64,000 bases of DNA from Notospermus geniculatus (lineage: Eukaryota; Nemertea; Pilidiophora; Heteronemertea; Lineidae). Positions within the stretch are counted from its first letter, which is position 1. Every line of letters begins with the position of its first letter. Shown here one piece after another: positions 25,951 through 39,179 of this stretch. A program made the translations under genes and the position numbers. The notes below the pieces were generated by a model. It did no database searches, was not told the DNA's origin, and saw only the letters and a program-made list of their open reading frames with translations. The stretch covers positions 31,561-95,560 of the forward strand of contig NMRB01000177.1 of NCBI GenBank assembly GCA_002633025.1. The letters run 5' to 3'.

Positions 25951-26194
25951 GTTTGTTTTCTTGGAGACCTAACTCCGCAGTAAATAATATTATCAAATTC
26001 ATTTGATAAATATGATCTGAATCTGCGATCACTCAATTCAAAAGCCCACGGTATGGTATCAAATGCCACTTTCATACCATACCTACATAATTCAAATAAC
26101 TTTGTATTAAATTCTGTAATTTTAACTACGAATTACATTTAATCAGAATTTCGTGGTCACGTGATCAGCCTTTTGTGCGGAGCGTTGTGGCAGA
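25951..26194. promoter_or_regulatory. Shared divergent promoter, LRGUK / RPS23 (copy B)
   Basis: The E-box TCACGTGA at 26157-26164 and the pyrimidine start CCTTTTGT at 26169-26176 are both kept, while the sequence between them and LRGUK has indels relative to copy A. Confidence 0.7.
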
Positions 26195-27275
<1,081 letters not shown>

Positions 27276-27298
27276 GATGTAAATTAAAATGTAAAGTA

Positions 27299-27304
27299 AA
27301 TAAA
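27299..27304 (+). terminator. Poly(A) signal, RPS23 copy B
   Basis: AATAAA 23 bases after the stop. Confidence 0.8.
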
Positions 27305-27349
27305 TTTAAAAGAAGATATCTTTGCTTTTGTGTGATTTCACTATTAATA

Positions 27350-29200
27350 GATGTTTGCTCAGTCTTTGCTGCAACATGGAGTTGAAGGCACCAGTTACCC
27401 AAGACATGCTGATGACATCGGGATCCTCAACTCCTGAACACATCCAGGAGATGTTCTTTTTGGATAGGAATGGCTACAGCCCCTTGTGCGAAAGCATGGG
27501 AATAGTGAATGAGGAGCTCATCCCCCAGCAAGGTTATACCTTGGTCCTCATCTACTTGCTTGTGCGAGTGGATGGAAAGGGCGGTAACCCTGCTGTGAGT
27601 GGATGGTTGAAGGATTGTGTTGATTCTGAAGTAGTTTACTGGGTATTGCAATCTGCAAGGACGATGGGCCTAATCTTCAAGGGAAACCAATGATGACAAT
27701 ACAATAACTTGAGTTGGAACATGGCTGAACTACCCTGACATTGATGAAAGCACTAAAATCACATGACCCCACAGACAGGGGCTTGCGAAAACATCACAGA
27801 TCACAGATGAATGAATTTGGGTGGGTGAAGGTGTACCCCAATCAAGAGAGTCGTGAGCCGACTCCAAGGCAACAAGGAACGGCAATGGAAGTTGCAACGA
27901 GACATCATCTGAACCTAAATGCAAGCTGATGTTGAATACTTTGGCTTAGACTTGGAATGGAGTCATTGAAGAGCTCACTATCGCTCCTACAACCCTAGTA
28001 CACCTACATGTATATCTTCGTAAATACGGGCCATAAAAAGAAGAATCATAAACTCTTGTTGTAGTTACAGCAGAATTCTTACAATTCTTATTCAAGGTAC
28101 ATTGTGTATCGCAAATTCATTCCACAAAATATGGAATAGTACAGTCAAACACAATAGGGCAGAGAAGGTAAACCAGTATAATGGCTAAATATCAATGAAT
28201 GGTGTAGGTAACCATTCAAAGCAACATGTTCTTGTTACTTTAATAAACTGAGTGACAAATCCAAGAAAGAACAAAACTGAGGACAAATGTAACTTGGAAC
28301 AACTGGCACAATGTTCTTATAGAAAACCGGATGTTTAGTACTAACTGCTGGCCAATAGATGGATCATCATACTGTACTTACAACTGACAACCATTCAGGC
28401 TGCCATTACTGACACATCAATTTTCTGNACCATATTACAACAAAAGAGAAATGCAAGACTTTAACACAAGAATCGCTTCCCCATTTGAGAGGAAACCAAA
28501 GATACCGGTATATTTCATTTCTATTATCTTACAAAAAGAACCACACCCTTTTCAGCTATTTTCTACACTAAGACGCTGCTTCCAGAGGGAGATTTCTCTT
28601 GAGTTAGCTCTCAAAGGGCAATTCACCATTGTTGGTTTTCTTATGACTTTCAGCGAGACCAATGACAAGAACTGCCCATAGTTTTCTATGGTTGAGTTGC
28701 CCATAGAGAGCCAACCTACACGAGAGAACTCCCCGTGGAATAGCACCTTAAATTCCAACGGATGCAAGATATAAAGTGATCTGGAACAAAATATTGAAAC
28801 AAACTGTAGTCCTTCACCGAGTGAAGAGGCGAAGAGGGATAGACAGGAACGGGACACCAAAGCTTCTTCACACTTCTCGGCGGAAAGAAGTTGCTGCGAC
28901 CGTATCAGGCCTTTTCATTGTCTTCAGGACGTCATCTCCGTGGCAATACGAGGTGCGAGCATGAAGCCACAACGTCACGGTAGTGTGATCGTTGACGTTC
29001 CGAACAACGTCACAGTGGAAAGTTCGATACAGTCGCAGGGTATCCAATGATAGAAAAAGAATGGCAACATCCCCATTCTGAGCAGAACTGGAGGTGGTTA
29101 TATCAACAAGAGATTAAATGCAGATAATGAAGGTATATGAAATACACAACAAACATTATGCACCAATGATCAAATCAACTCGTACTCTGAATGAAATTAT
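27350..29200. other. RPS23 downstream region, unit B, no gene seen
   Basis: Matches the region after RPS23 copy A. A frame of about 120 codons is open here (27322-27693) but is broken in A, and its product is not recognised, so I do not call a gene. Confidence 0.45.
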
Positions 29201-29207
29201 GCTGCAT

Positions 29208-29527
29208 TCACACCTATTGCGCGTCGAAATCGGTTTCCGTAAATCGAAATACGGAAATTGATTTGGTTACGCCGGGTCGTGTCACACTAACTAAACCGAT
29301 TTCGATGCGAAACAAAACGCGTCACACTCAACCCACAATAATTTGTTTCGCGTTAACTATTTTGATTTGGCTAACACACATCGAAACCGATACAAATACC
29401 GGTTTCGTTAAATCGGTATTAAAGTGATCTACATGTATTTCGAACTGAGTGTGACGCCTTGTATCGGAATAAGCCTTTATTGCGAATTCAATTCGATAAA
29501 GAACTCTAGTGTGAACACGGCAATAGA
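29208..29527. mobile_element. Inverted-repeat transposon (MITE-like)
   Basis: Left end gctgcattcacacctattgc and right end ctctagtgtgaacacggc are imperfect inverted repeats. The interior is rich in aaatcggttt / aaaccgattt words in both orientations. No open frame of interest. The A/B unit homology ends inside it. Confidence 0.6.
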
Positions 29528-29529
29528 GA

Positions 29530-31167
29530 TTTACAGATACTTGTTGTATCAAATCATCACTGACTCATCTTTGGGCTGTTCCTCCCTAACTGAAGTGCCT
29601 GTGGATGTAACAAAGCTTAACCAAAGAAATAAGGATACAGAAATAAGGCGCAGAAATAAGGATACATTGCATTTTGACGAAACTCCACTTTCAGCTGTAG
29701 GACGATAACCTTCATAAAATGATTACACTACGAAATCTAGGTGTCTACTCTTACAGCATACACATGAATACGTAACTCCTGAGGTATACAGATCAGTCAG
29801 CAGACGGCAAGGTCTATTAATACCATTAAGTAATACGGTGGACAGATTTGTACAGCAAAATTTGGAGATTTGGCACCCCACAACCATGGCAAACGTGACC
29901 ATTTTCTAAATCTCCTTCTTTTGCACAATGCAGCCAGTTTTCTGAATTACTTTGGCAACACACTGAGAATAATTTTCCAAACGCGTCAGAATTATCAAGT
30001 CTAACAAATCTGGGAATCTAACAAGACTGGAAAAGCACTGCACATTGATTGATCATTCACCTCTGGGATCTCTTCTACATAGCGCCTGAGGAAGACCCCA
30101 ATTGGGGTCGAAAATTTGCGAAATATTCGGAGACGACTTTCCGATTTATTGTGTACTGTGTGTCGTTTTTGTGCTGTTTTTTTGGATATGCACATTGATT
30201 GGGAGTAGGACCCAATCTGAAGGAGCAAGAACACATTCCTAAGTATTGTAATAGAACTAGAACACTTGATGTGTGGCAGTGCTGTATATGAGAATCTGGA
30301 GACAATACAGGACTCCAACAGGTCTCAACAAACACATCTGATATACTCCCACTTACTTCATTTCAAAAGCTATGAACTCAGTGCTGAAGATAGAGGGATG
30401 AGGAAAGGGCATTTGTCAAACCTGGAAGTTACTCAGACTTGTTTTCATGCAGAATTTGGCAATCTTCACTTTCATTAAATCCCAAGACATTTCAACCAAT
30501 TGCTTCCCATTCCCCTTATCACACATGACCCCTCATGTATGATGCCATTTGGCCCTGGGAAAGCAAGCATCTCCACTCAAGATCAGGGGAGTATGCTCAA
30601 CTGGAATAACAGCCTTACTCTCCACTTCAGTGTACCAAGTATTACAAGTAGAGCTGTTACAATAATCGACCATACACCCTGAACGTGAGTGGAGATACTT
30701 TCTTTTACCACTGGAGTGCACATGGACAACATAAAACCCCAACAAAATAAGATATTCCTTCTACAAAACCATGTAGCACAAGGTAACAAGTGCAGAACCT
30801 GAAGGTGTGTTAACATTTCCATTTCATGCCAATTAATCAATCAATCAATCATGAATTATTATAAAGTTTTGAATCAAATTGCTGCCACATTAGATTATAA
30901 TGGAGAGCGACAAATGAACTCAGAAAACCAACAATTTCCAGTGGTTTTCTTTTAAGATTTGACACATTTGGCCATTTAGTCGGTGAGACTAGAGCTACAA
31001 TTGTAATGGCTATGATCTCAAGGCTGGTTAAAACAATCGGTGCAGAGTCGTTTCAGTCAGAGTATAAAACCCAAAATATCCAAGAACTTGGAAATCTTGT
31101 CTTCTGGCAACATTCTCATCATCCCTCTCATATGATAGATGTGGATTTTTTTGTGAAGTAATGATGT
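29530..31167. other. Intergenic between unit B and the helicase, no gene seen
   Basis: No exon pattern. A hammerhead-like motif lies at 30078-30135 and is listed separately. Confidence 0.5.
30078..30135 (+). other. Hammerhead-ribozyme-like core, possible retroelement remnant
   Basis: CTGAGGA (30086-30092) fits the CUGANGA core. A 6-bp stem gacccc/ggggtc with loop aatt (30094-30109) and GAAA (30110-30113) follow. A short A/T stem III and TTC (30126-30128) as a possible NUH site come next. Stem I is weak: only one pair next to the core is obvious. Similar CTGAnGA...GAAA modules are known in Penelope-like and other retroelements. I see no reverse transcriptase nearby, so this is at best a remnant. 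Confidence 0.35.
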
Positions 31168-34100
31168 TTAATAATCCCTGTAGTCCCTTGAGCGGCCCCC
31201 TCTGTAACCCCCTCCGCCTCCACCCCGACGGAATCCACCACTATTTCGTGAGTCACCGTTACTTCTCCGCCATGAGTTATCATTGTCGTAACTGCGACTT
31301 TTGTTGAACCCTCCACCGCCGCCGAAACCGCCACGCCCGCCTCCGTATCCACCTCTGCCGCGGCCACCAAAGTTACCACCGTTACCCCCATAACCACCTC
31401 CGTATCGGTTGTCCTGGTAACCTTCTTCAATTAACTCTGGCAGTTCTGTAGCTTTTGTCAATGTATCAAATTTCCCATCGACCCAATGGTCTTCAATGAC
31501 ATTGTTATGTTCTGATGGTAGATCGAATGCACAGCCCTGAAAATTAATGAGAAATTTTAGCAATGAGGAGTCGAAACTTCTCAGAACTCCAAGACATAAG
31601 AACAAGATGACCACCTTAGGAGCTGTCAAAATGGCCCAGTGGAAACATGGGCGCCTATTTCAACTGATACAGACGGACTCTCGACTAAAGTGCACTGGAC
31701 TTCTAAACTCACCATTCTGTCTTTGGTAAACCTCATTCCCTTGATTTTCTCCTTCACTTCCAGAGGTATTCGTCTCTCTAAAGCACGCCAGCAGTATCCT
31801 ATCGTGTTCATTGTGATATTTGTTTGGAATAGATAGGTGGTATAACCCTGAAAAACATAAAACATGGATATGATTTAATGAATTATGCAACAAAATAAAC
31901 TCTTACAGTGAAGCATTCGGTGATCGGACAACTGAGTGAAATTCATAAACAAATCACTCACCTCTTGTGATGTTAGCAATGACCTTGGCTTAATGTCAGT
32001 GCTCCCTGATATAAGGGCTAGAGCTGCAGCCAGGGCATTGACAGCACCCCGTTCTTCAATAACATTCTGAGCTGCCTCTTTGAACTGTTCTAATGTGACC
32101 GCTGATACAGTATCTAATGACCTGACCGCATCTTCTGAGGATGATTTAATGATGTCGGTCATCGTTGGTGCACCTATTCTTTTAAAAGTGATACCCTGAA
32201 ATAGGAGACAAAGAAGATGGTAAATTCAATGTATGACACTGAGAACTATCCCACTCTTCTCTACCAGATGACACCTAGTGATGGCCACTCATATTTTAAG
32301 TTAATTGTGTTCGGTTCGCCTAAGTACCTACCGCTTTCTGTTCAACCCAACGCAATGCATTGTCTTCCTTTGGTTTATAGAAACACACACAGATCCCAGC
32401 TCTTCCAGCACGACCAGTCCGACCAGCACGGTGGATGTAGGAGTCAACATCCTGAAAGATGAAAGAAGTCTGAGTCAAGCCACTCGATTTACATGTATCT
32501 TCCAGAAAAGACAAAAGTGTTGCTTTTGGGTGGTGTCCAAAAGTTCTTTCAATCACTGGATCAATAACCACACATTCCAATTCTAACCTTATTATCATTG
32601 GTTACTTACCTTAGGTGGGGCACACTGGATAACCAAGTCAACCTCCGGAATGTCAAGACCACGGGCAGCAACATCTGTGGTCACGAGGCAACGATATTTG
32701 CCCTCACGGAATTTCTGAAGAAAAATGGCGCGGAGGTGAAAGAGTGACAGGAATCAATGAGCACCTTGTAGTACCAGTAATTAAACATCAAATTCTTCAT
32801 GATTCATGCGAGAGAAATGAAATACATGTATAACTTACTTTCAAAACAATTTCACGTTTGGCTTGTGGAATGTCTCCGTGTAGAACATGGGTATCTTGTT
32901 TGATTGCCGTGCTACAAGCGAGTTCATCCGCGTCTTTCTTCGTCTGACAGAAGACCATGGCACGGCCGTGACTACCACTATACACCTGGACAATGTCACC
33001 AATAGTTGATCCTCGATCTTGGTAGTTGCATTTGATGGCATAGTGCTAAAAGAAAGAGGAGAAATTTACAATCAGAAGACACATCATCAAGTCAATTCTT
33101 TACCAAGAATCAGAATCTCTCTCTCAATGAATTTCAATGGCAACTCACCTTGACTGTTGTGGCCGTCTTCATGCGGTCCCTCCCAATCAAGTCCACCCTG
33201 ATCAGATCATCACTCATGTACTTCATGGCAACCTCACTCACCCACTTGGGTACGGTGGCTGAGAACAGCAATGTCTGTGGGTTCTTCTTATCCTCTGTAA
33301 TAACAGAACTGCACATTATCTGTTGAATGTACAACATCATGATGCATACAGCTGACTGTAAACAGTGTATTCTCTGATAAAATGAAATCATCATAATTAG
33401 AACAACAAGCAAGGAGACAAAATGGGACAAACCTCTGTTGTATGCAGATTTGAGGATCTCTTCCACATTCTCAGCAAATCCCATGTCCAACATTTGGTCC
33501 ACTTCATCCAGGATGACATATTCCAGCTGGGAGAAGTCAAGGGTCCCTTTCCGGACATAGTCCAATATTCTGCCTGGTGTACCAACGACCACGTCAAGGC
33601 CATTACGGATGGCATTTTCTAGAAAAAAAAGCAGTTGTACAGTAAAATCAGAGAGCACAAGTTCATGACCACCAGTTGGTGTACATCAACCACTAACTTC
33701 ATTACCCACCTTGAGGTATGTAGGATGTGCCACCATAAATGCAAGTCACTGCCAAATCACTTCCAGCAATGCCATCAAAATCATCATTCACTTGTTTTGA
33801 CAGTTCCCTGGTTGGTGCCAAAGCAAGAGCCCGAGGAGGCTGCCCTCGCCGACACACCTTGTTCCGCATTAATTCAACTAACGGAAGGACAAATGATAGT
33901 GTCTTTCCGCTCCCAGTTCCTGAAATAACAGAAGAGAATGTTGTTGAGGTTTGATGTTGAGCGTATTGAAATGAGAACTATCCTCACCAACTAAGTTTGT
34001 TTAAGCCCTTGCTGCGTTCAAACTTGGACAAACTGGTGATTACAAGTTGTCAGCAGATGATCATAATGACAAATCATCAGTAAGAATCTTCTTGGCACTA

Positions 34101-36437
34101 CTTTAGCTCAAACATAACCAGACTACAGATCAAATCCAACTTACTTGCTTGTGCTATCATATCCTGTCCACTTAAAACATGGTCAAATGTTTTCGATTGG
34201 ATTGGGAAAAGATAAGTGATACCCTTGGCTGAAATGACAACAAAACTGAGGATGAGAAAACAGAAACACACACTAATTTACAACAGACTTCTTAGTTCCA
34301 ACAATAACAAATCTTACTTTCACTGGCAAATGGTGTGTGTGGTGGTTGGAACCTATTTTTCAGCCCGATATGGTCTTACCTTTGAGTCTCTCAATAACAG
34401 GCTCTGATATTTTGAATTTATCAAAAGCTCCATCGTGTTTTTGGTCTTCAGGGTCAATGTCAGCATCATCCATGGCAATTTTCTCTTCCTTTTTGACTCT
34501 CTTTGGTGGTCCTTTAAGCTCATCTTCACTGCCAGTAGCCTTCCTTTTTCCTGCCTTATCAACCTGAATATGAACACAAATTTAATATTGATCATGATCG
34601 CTAAGCCTGATGACACTGAAAGTGAAAATATATTACTGAAGAATTGTGGATACAATGACGCTGACCATGCCAACACTGTGTGATTTGATGATTCAAAGTA
34701 AACTTAGGCTAACGAACCGACATGCAGAGAGAGAGGCCAAATAATATAATAGGCCTTATCGCACCTAGCACATGGCTAATCAGCATAAAATCAGCGAAGC
34801 GGAACGGGCCCAACCATCAGCGCCCCCGCAGTACATTCACAATGCATCGCCCTATGCATGGCCTGCATTTTTTGTAAACAATGTCCAATAAAAGCAACTT
34901 CCAAAAGCCGGATGTGCCAAAACTAACTAGCTACGTGGGAGGCGTTATGAAGTGATTCAAATCGGTCAAATATTGAAACACACCTTGTTCCGCATTAATT
35001 CAACTAACGGAAGGACAAATGATAGTGTCTTTCCGCTCCCAGTTCCTGAAATAACAGAAGAGAATGTTGGTAAGGTTTGATGTTGAGCGTATTGAAATGA
35101 GAACTATCCTCACCAACGATGGGGATTTGGGGATTTGGCCTAGTGGTTTAAGGCGTGCTGCCCCTTAGTGCTGGCGATTGATGCCTTATGCGAGGGTCTG
35201 TGGGTTCGATTCTGGTAGGAAGCAATGTCTTTCACCTTAGAAACTCGATTTCTATTTCATATCCTCACCAACTAAGTATGTTTAAGCTGTTGCTGCCTTC
35301 AAACTTGGACAAACTGGTGATTACAAGTTGTCAGCAGATGATCATAATGACAATTCATCAGTAAGAATCTTCTTGGCACTACTTTAGCTCAAACATAACT
35401 AGACTACAGATCAAATCCAACTTACTTGCTTGTGCTATCATATCTTGTCCACTTAAAACATGGTCAAATGTTTTCGATTGGATTGGGAAAAGATAAGTGA
35501 TACCCTTGGCTGAAATGACAACAAAACTGAGGATGAGAAAACAGAAACACACACTAATTTACAACAGACTTCTTAGTTCCAACAATAACAAATCTTACTT
35601 TCACTGGCAAATGGTGTGTGTGGTGGTTGGAACCTATTTTTCAGCCCGATATGGTCTTACCTTTGAGTCTCTCAATAACAGGCTCTGATATTTTGAATTT
35701 ATCAAATGCTCCATCGTGTTTTTGGTCTTCAGGGTCAATGTCAGCATCATCCATGGCAATTTTCTCTTCCTTTTTGACTCTCTTTGGTGGTCCTTTAAGC
35801 TCATCTTCACTGCCAGTAGCCTTCCTTTTTCCTGCCTTATCAACCTGAATATGAACACAAATATTGATCATGATCGCTAAGCCTGATGAGACTGAAAGTG
35901 AAAATATATTACTGAAGAATTGTGGACACAATGATGCTGACCATGCCAACACTGTGTGATTTGATGATTCAAAAAGTAAACTTTAGGCTAAACGAACCGA
36001 CATGCAGAGAGAGAGGCCAAATGTATAATGAGTAGTCAAAGCAAAGCCTGGGTATACGGTATGGTCCCATGGACATGGTGGAGATGGGAGTAGCTAGCTA
36101 GGCTTGCCTAATTATGACCCGTGACAGCAAAATGAGTCAGAATGCGCTGGAAAGAAGACCCAAGCCAAGATGACTCGAAGAGAACAATCACAGTATGAGC
36201 TTCATCGACTTCTTCAGTACGACTGACTGTAGGCTGGCATACATGGCATCCACAGGCCCCTCACCCAGAGTGCAAGCAGCAGTGCAGTGCATGTGGCGAT
36301 GTAGGCCTACAGTACAGTCAGTCAGCAAGCAATTCATTGTAGGCCTAGGGCCTGAAAGAATGAATGATTCTCTAGAAAACCACCTTCTCTTTCTTTCCAT
36401 TCTTCGGTTTGTCCTTTTTGTCAAATTTCTCGGCCAT
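31168..36437 (-). CDS. DDX21: DEAD-box RNA helicase, DDX21/DDX50 family
   Basis: Twelve exons (minus): 36437-36384, 35844-35661 (or copy 34563-34380), 35509-35426 (or 34228-34145), 33919-33710, 33618-33433, 33294-33149, 33045-32839, 32714-32610, 32451-32332, 32195-31962, 31847-31713, 31536-31168. All phases fit; 677 residues. Motifs in order: ARTGSGKT (I), APTREL (Ia), GTPGR (Ib), DEVD (II), SAT (III), RGLDIPEVD (V), [10 protein letters not shown] (VI), then a GUCT domain (about residues 480-590) specific to this family. The C-terminus is a Gly/Arg-rich RGG tail ending RDYRDY, instead of the FRGQR repeats I recall in vertebrate DDX21. The family acts in rRNA synthesis and processing in the nucleolus. 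The short lysine-rich first exon is inferred from its donor (AAG/GTGGTT) and phase. Exons 2 and 3 occur twice. Which vertebrate paralogue it matches best cannot be told. Confidence 0.9.
33853..34750. repeat. Helicase partial duplication, first copy
   Basis: Carries part of exon 4 and all of exons 3 and 2 (minus), with introns. It is nearly identical to 34978-36029. It ends beside the truncated transposon at 34751. If both copies were spliced in, the phases (exon 3 ends in phase 1, exon 2 starts in phase 0) would break the frame, so a working mRNA can use only one copy. Confidence 0.9.
34751..34977. mobile_element. Truncated copy of the 14731-15098 transposon
   Basis: Begins aggccttatcgcacctagca as in the RPS23 intron element and continues for about 225 bases. 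It stops near aatattga, where the second helicase copy begins abruptly in exon 4. The right half and right terminal repeat are missing. Confidence 0.85.
34978..36029. repeat. Helicase partial duplication, second copy
   Basis: Matches 33853-34750 but contains a SINE at 35105-35272. Its exon 4 (start 35045) is cut off after about 68 bases by the junction at 34977/34978. This copy is contiguous with exon 1 and the promoter side. Confidence 0.9.
35105..35272 (+). mobile_element. tRNA-derived SINE with 13-bp target duplication
   Basis: The insert 35118-35259 lies between two copies of tatcctcaccaac (35105-35117, 35260-35272). The A box TGGCCTAGTGG (about 35136) is a perfect match and the B box is GGTTCGATTCTGG (about 35207). 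The sister copy of this intron (near 33980-33995) has the empty site with a single tatcctcaccaac. No poly(A) tail. Confidence 0.9.
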
Positions 36438-36797
36438 CTTGGATTGTTCTTTATTGATCTTATCTACTCGAATTGGCATAAGGATCTCATCCAGATCTTA
36501 TTTTTCAGTTTTTATTCGATCAAAATTTCAGAATATCAACAAAATGGAACTGCACGTGCGAAGTGACCAATTTTTCTTACCTCCACTCCAACATTTCCAA
36601 TGGAGAGCGTCTGGGTGGCTAAACAATGCGAACGCTCGGGGTGACGGAACGGGAAACCTCGTCCCAAGGCATTATTTTGCCGGTGTAGAAGGAATGCTAA
36701 TCCTCTGATTTCGAGTTCCACCAACAATCGCCTTTGGCTAGGTTATGTAAATGAGGCTTACATTTTATGCACATCATCCTAATCGTTATTCTGGTAG
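36030..36797. other. Upstream region of the helicase gene
   Basis: Besides coding exon 1 (36384-36437), a possible 5' untranslated exon ends at 36581 with a good donor (GGAG/GTAAGA on the minus strand). CpG-containing sequence around 36590-36700 could be the promoter. Nothing else is recognised. Confidence 0.4.
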
Positions 36798-37143
36798 CGT
36801 GTTCGGAAAGCTTCCTCGGGGAGGCTCGGGGAAGCGGGAGAGCGTTCGGTAAGGTATTTGGCAGGCTGCCAAGGCTTCCTCGAGCCTGGCCGAAGTGAGC
36901 GACTCGCCGAGTCGCTCACTTGGGGAAACTCCCGGCATGCATTTCGTTTTCTTTCCAATCCGACATGCTGATTGGCTAAACGTGGAACATTTCACGCCTG
37001 CAACCCACAGTAGTACCTTTCCCCGAGGAAGGGCAAATATCGTTCGGAAATTCGCCTTCTGAAGGCGAATTTCCGACACTGGGCATGCTCACATTCCCCG
37101 AAGCTCGGGGAAGAAATTTCCTCGGGGAAGCTTTCCGAACACG
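36798..37143. mobile_element. MITE with cgtgttcgg ends
   Basis: A 346-bp element with inverted ends CGTGTTCGGAAAGCTTCC and GGAAGCTTTCCGAACACG. Many internal ctcgggga / tccccgag words occur in both orientations. No clear target duplication; noncoding. Confidence 0.8.
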
Positions 37144-37754
37144 GCCTGGGTGGGGAAGCTGGCACGCACTCAATACTTAATCTTATGCAAATAAGTGTAG
37201 CTTATGCCTATGGACTGGAAGCACTTATACGTCTTCTAATTTCAAAGTTCTCAGCTCAACAGGTCACTTGGGTGGGAAAATATGTATCAGTAAAAATAAA
37301 AACAAGAAACACTTTTAGTTCAAATGTTTTTTTCACGTCATTCTGAAATCAAACACAAGGATATTGACTTATAGTCAGTTAGGCCTACGACTTAACCTTC
37401 CAGACTTCTAGGACCCCAGGGAGGTGAAGGAGAGGCCAACAAAGAATGTCAGGCAGCCTGACCACAAGTCACAAACCTGATGTGCACTGTGTACATAACA
37501 TATTAGCAACACCCTTTAGCAAAGTCACAAGAGCTATTGACCTTGTCTGACATCCATGTAGGAATTCATTTGTTGCAGTGCATGTCTAAGATTTAAAAGA
37601 AAAGTGTTTGAGGATATGAAGAGGTTGGTAGAGTATACCAAGTTGAAACAGGATGGGTTAGCAGAAAACAAAATACACATGGACATATAATTTGGCACAC
37701 CACACGATAGTCAAGAGAACGAATATGACTGCATTCACTTGCACAACTTAAACC

Positions 37755-37910
37755 AAAACTGTTGTTTATGTGATTAATTGAACCATTCTAGTTTAATAAC
37801 GTATCAATGACAGAACAATGTCAATGGATACCATACCCAAAACATGTCAAATTCTTTAGCTGCCTTCAAATCAAGCACAATTTCAGATGTTTACATTTGG
37901 CAAGAACAGA
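37755..37910. repeat. 156-bp direct repeat, copy 1
   Basis: Matches 38432-38587 with only a few differences. The two are 677 bp apart. Noncoding. Confidence 0.85.
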
Positions 37911-38431
37911 ATGTGCTGAATTCCTTCGAAGTAGACGATTGAACTGCTGAATGCAGACTCCTGGCCTTAGCTGTGAATTCCAATGATGATGACGTCAGAC
38001 ACTAGCAAATGATACGCTGGCGCAGAAGGCGCGAAAATTCAAATACCCCTGTTTTTTATTTTGTTGAATAGCGCCCCCTGGCGAACAGATCTGGCATTAA
38101 CTTCCCTTTGAACTGATGTAGAAAATATCAACCTATCTATCCCATCACTTTTTGTCTACATATTTATCGTAGGGGCTGAGATATTGCGATATTTCATTTT
38201 ACACGAAACGCCCCCTGGTGCGCCTAATATAGGTCAAATTGCGCTCATTTTTTGTTTCCGAGGAGAATTCACCAAGGGCTACCTTCAGATGTAATTTGGA
38301 GTCTCTAGCTATTACGGTTGCAAAACGTCGGGCATAGTTGGACAGATGGAGTGATGGAAGGATGGACTGCTGGACTGACACCAGTGAATACCTATTTGAC
38401 TAGCTCCGCTGACCTTTGGTCAGCTGAGCTA

Positions 38432-38587
38432 AAAACTGTTGTTTATGTGATTAATTGAACCATTCTAGTTTAATAACGTATCAATGACAGAACAATGTCA
38501 ATGGATACCATACCCAAAACATGTCAAATTCTTTAGCTGCCTTCAAATCAAGCACAAATTCAGATGTTTACATCTGGCAAGAACAGA
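38432..38587. repeat. 156-bp direct repeat, copy 2
   Basis: See 37755-37910. It lies 70 bases before the n at 38657. Confidence 0.85.
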
Positions 38588-39109
38588 TCCAAGATCCACT
38601 CAGAAATCCAAGATCCACTCAAAAGAAAAGAGCCATCCTATGGGGGGGGGGGGGCANTAATACTGAGACACATGATAGCAAACTCTCTTTGATTAATTCA
38701 TATTTACCTCGAGAAAAACACGAGCCTTTTTTGTATCTGTAGCTATGTACATTAGATGAATTAAAGAAGGAAGTTCAATGCCTGTTTGAGGTCTCTATGG
38801 GACTAGAAATGAACATTTTGAACACAGGGTTGTCTACTTTTGGGATGTGTCCATGCAGGAGGTACCGGTATATCTGTGATCTAGACATGTATTAACAGGG
38901 ATCTTGTTCTGATCATTTTTTACACCTGATAATTGCTTTAAAATCACAGTGCATACCCATCAAGATATGCAAACAAATACCAAGGGAAGAAAGCAAGAGA
39001 ATAAATACATGTACAGAGAAAAATCATTGCATATTTGATTCCAATACATGCTGGTGAATGTGAGGACAACTCCACATAAAATCCCAGAAGCAGTCGAAAC
39101 AGTTACTCC

Positions 39110-39115
39110 TTTATT
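39110..39115 (-). terminator. Poly(A) signal, ALDH1L
   Basis: tttatt on the plus strand is AATAAA on the minus strand, 65 bases past the ALDH1L stop. Confidence 0.7.
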
Positions 39116-39179
39116 CTAATGATATCAGAGAGCTTCTTCGTGGCTACTTCCAGAAACACTGAAGTCAAATTTAATTTTC

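Larger units (their letters stand above)
37144..39109. other. Intergenic between helicase and ALDH1L, repeat-bearing
   Basis: No gene seen. A 156-bp direct repeat (37755-37910 and 38432-38587) flanks sequence that includes a dispersed repeat at about 38030-38431 ending in tagctccgctgac...gagcta. A run of 15 G bases and an n at 38657 mark a contig join just after the second repeat copy. Confidence 0.55.

Noticed and set aside
27322-27693. Possible gene of 123 codons after RPS23 copy B
   Set aside because: The same region in unit A has 22-base and other non-triplet indels that break the frame, and no homology is recognised.
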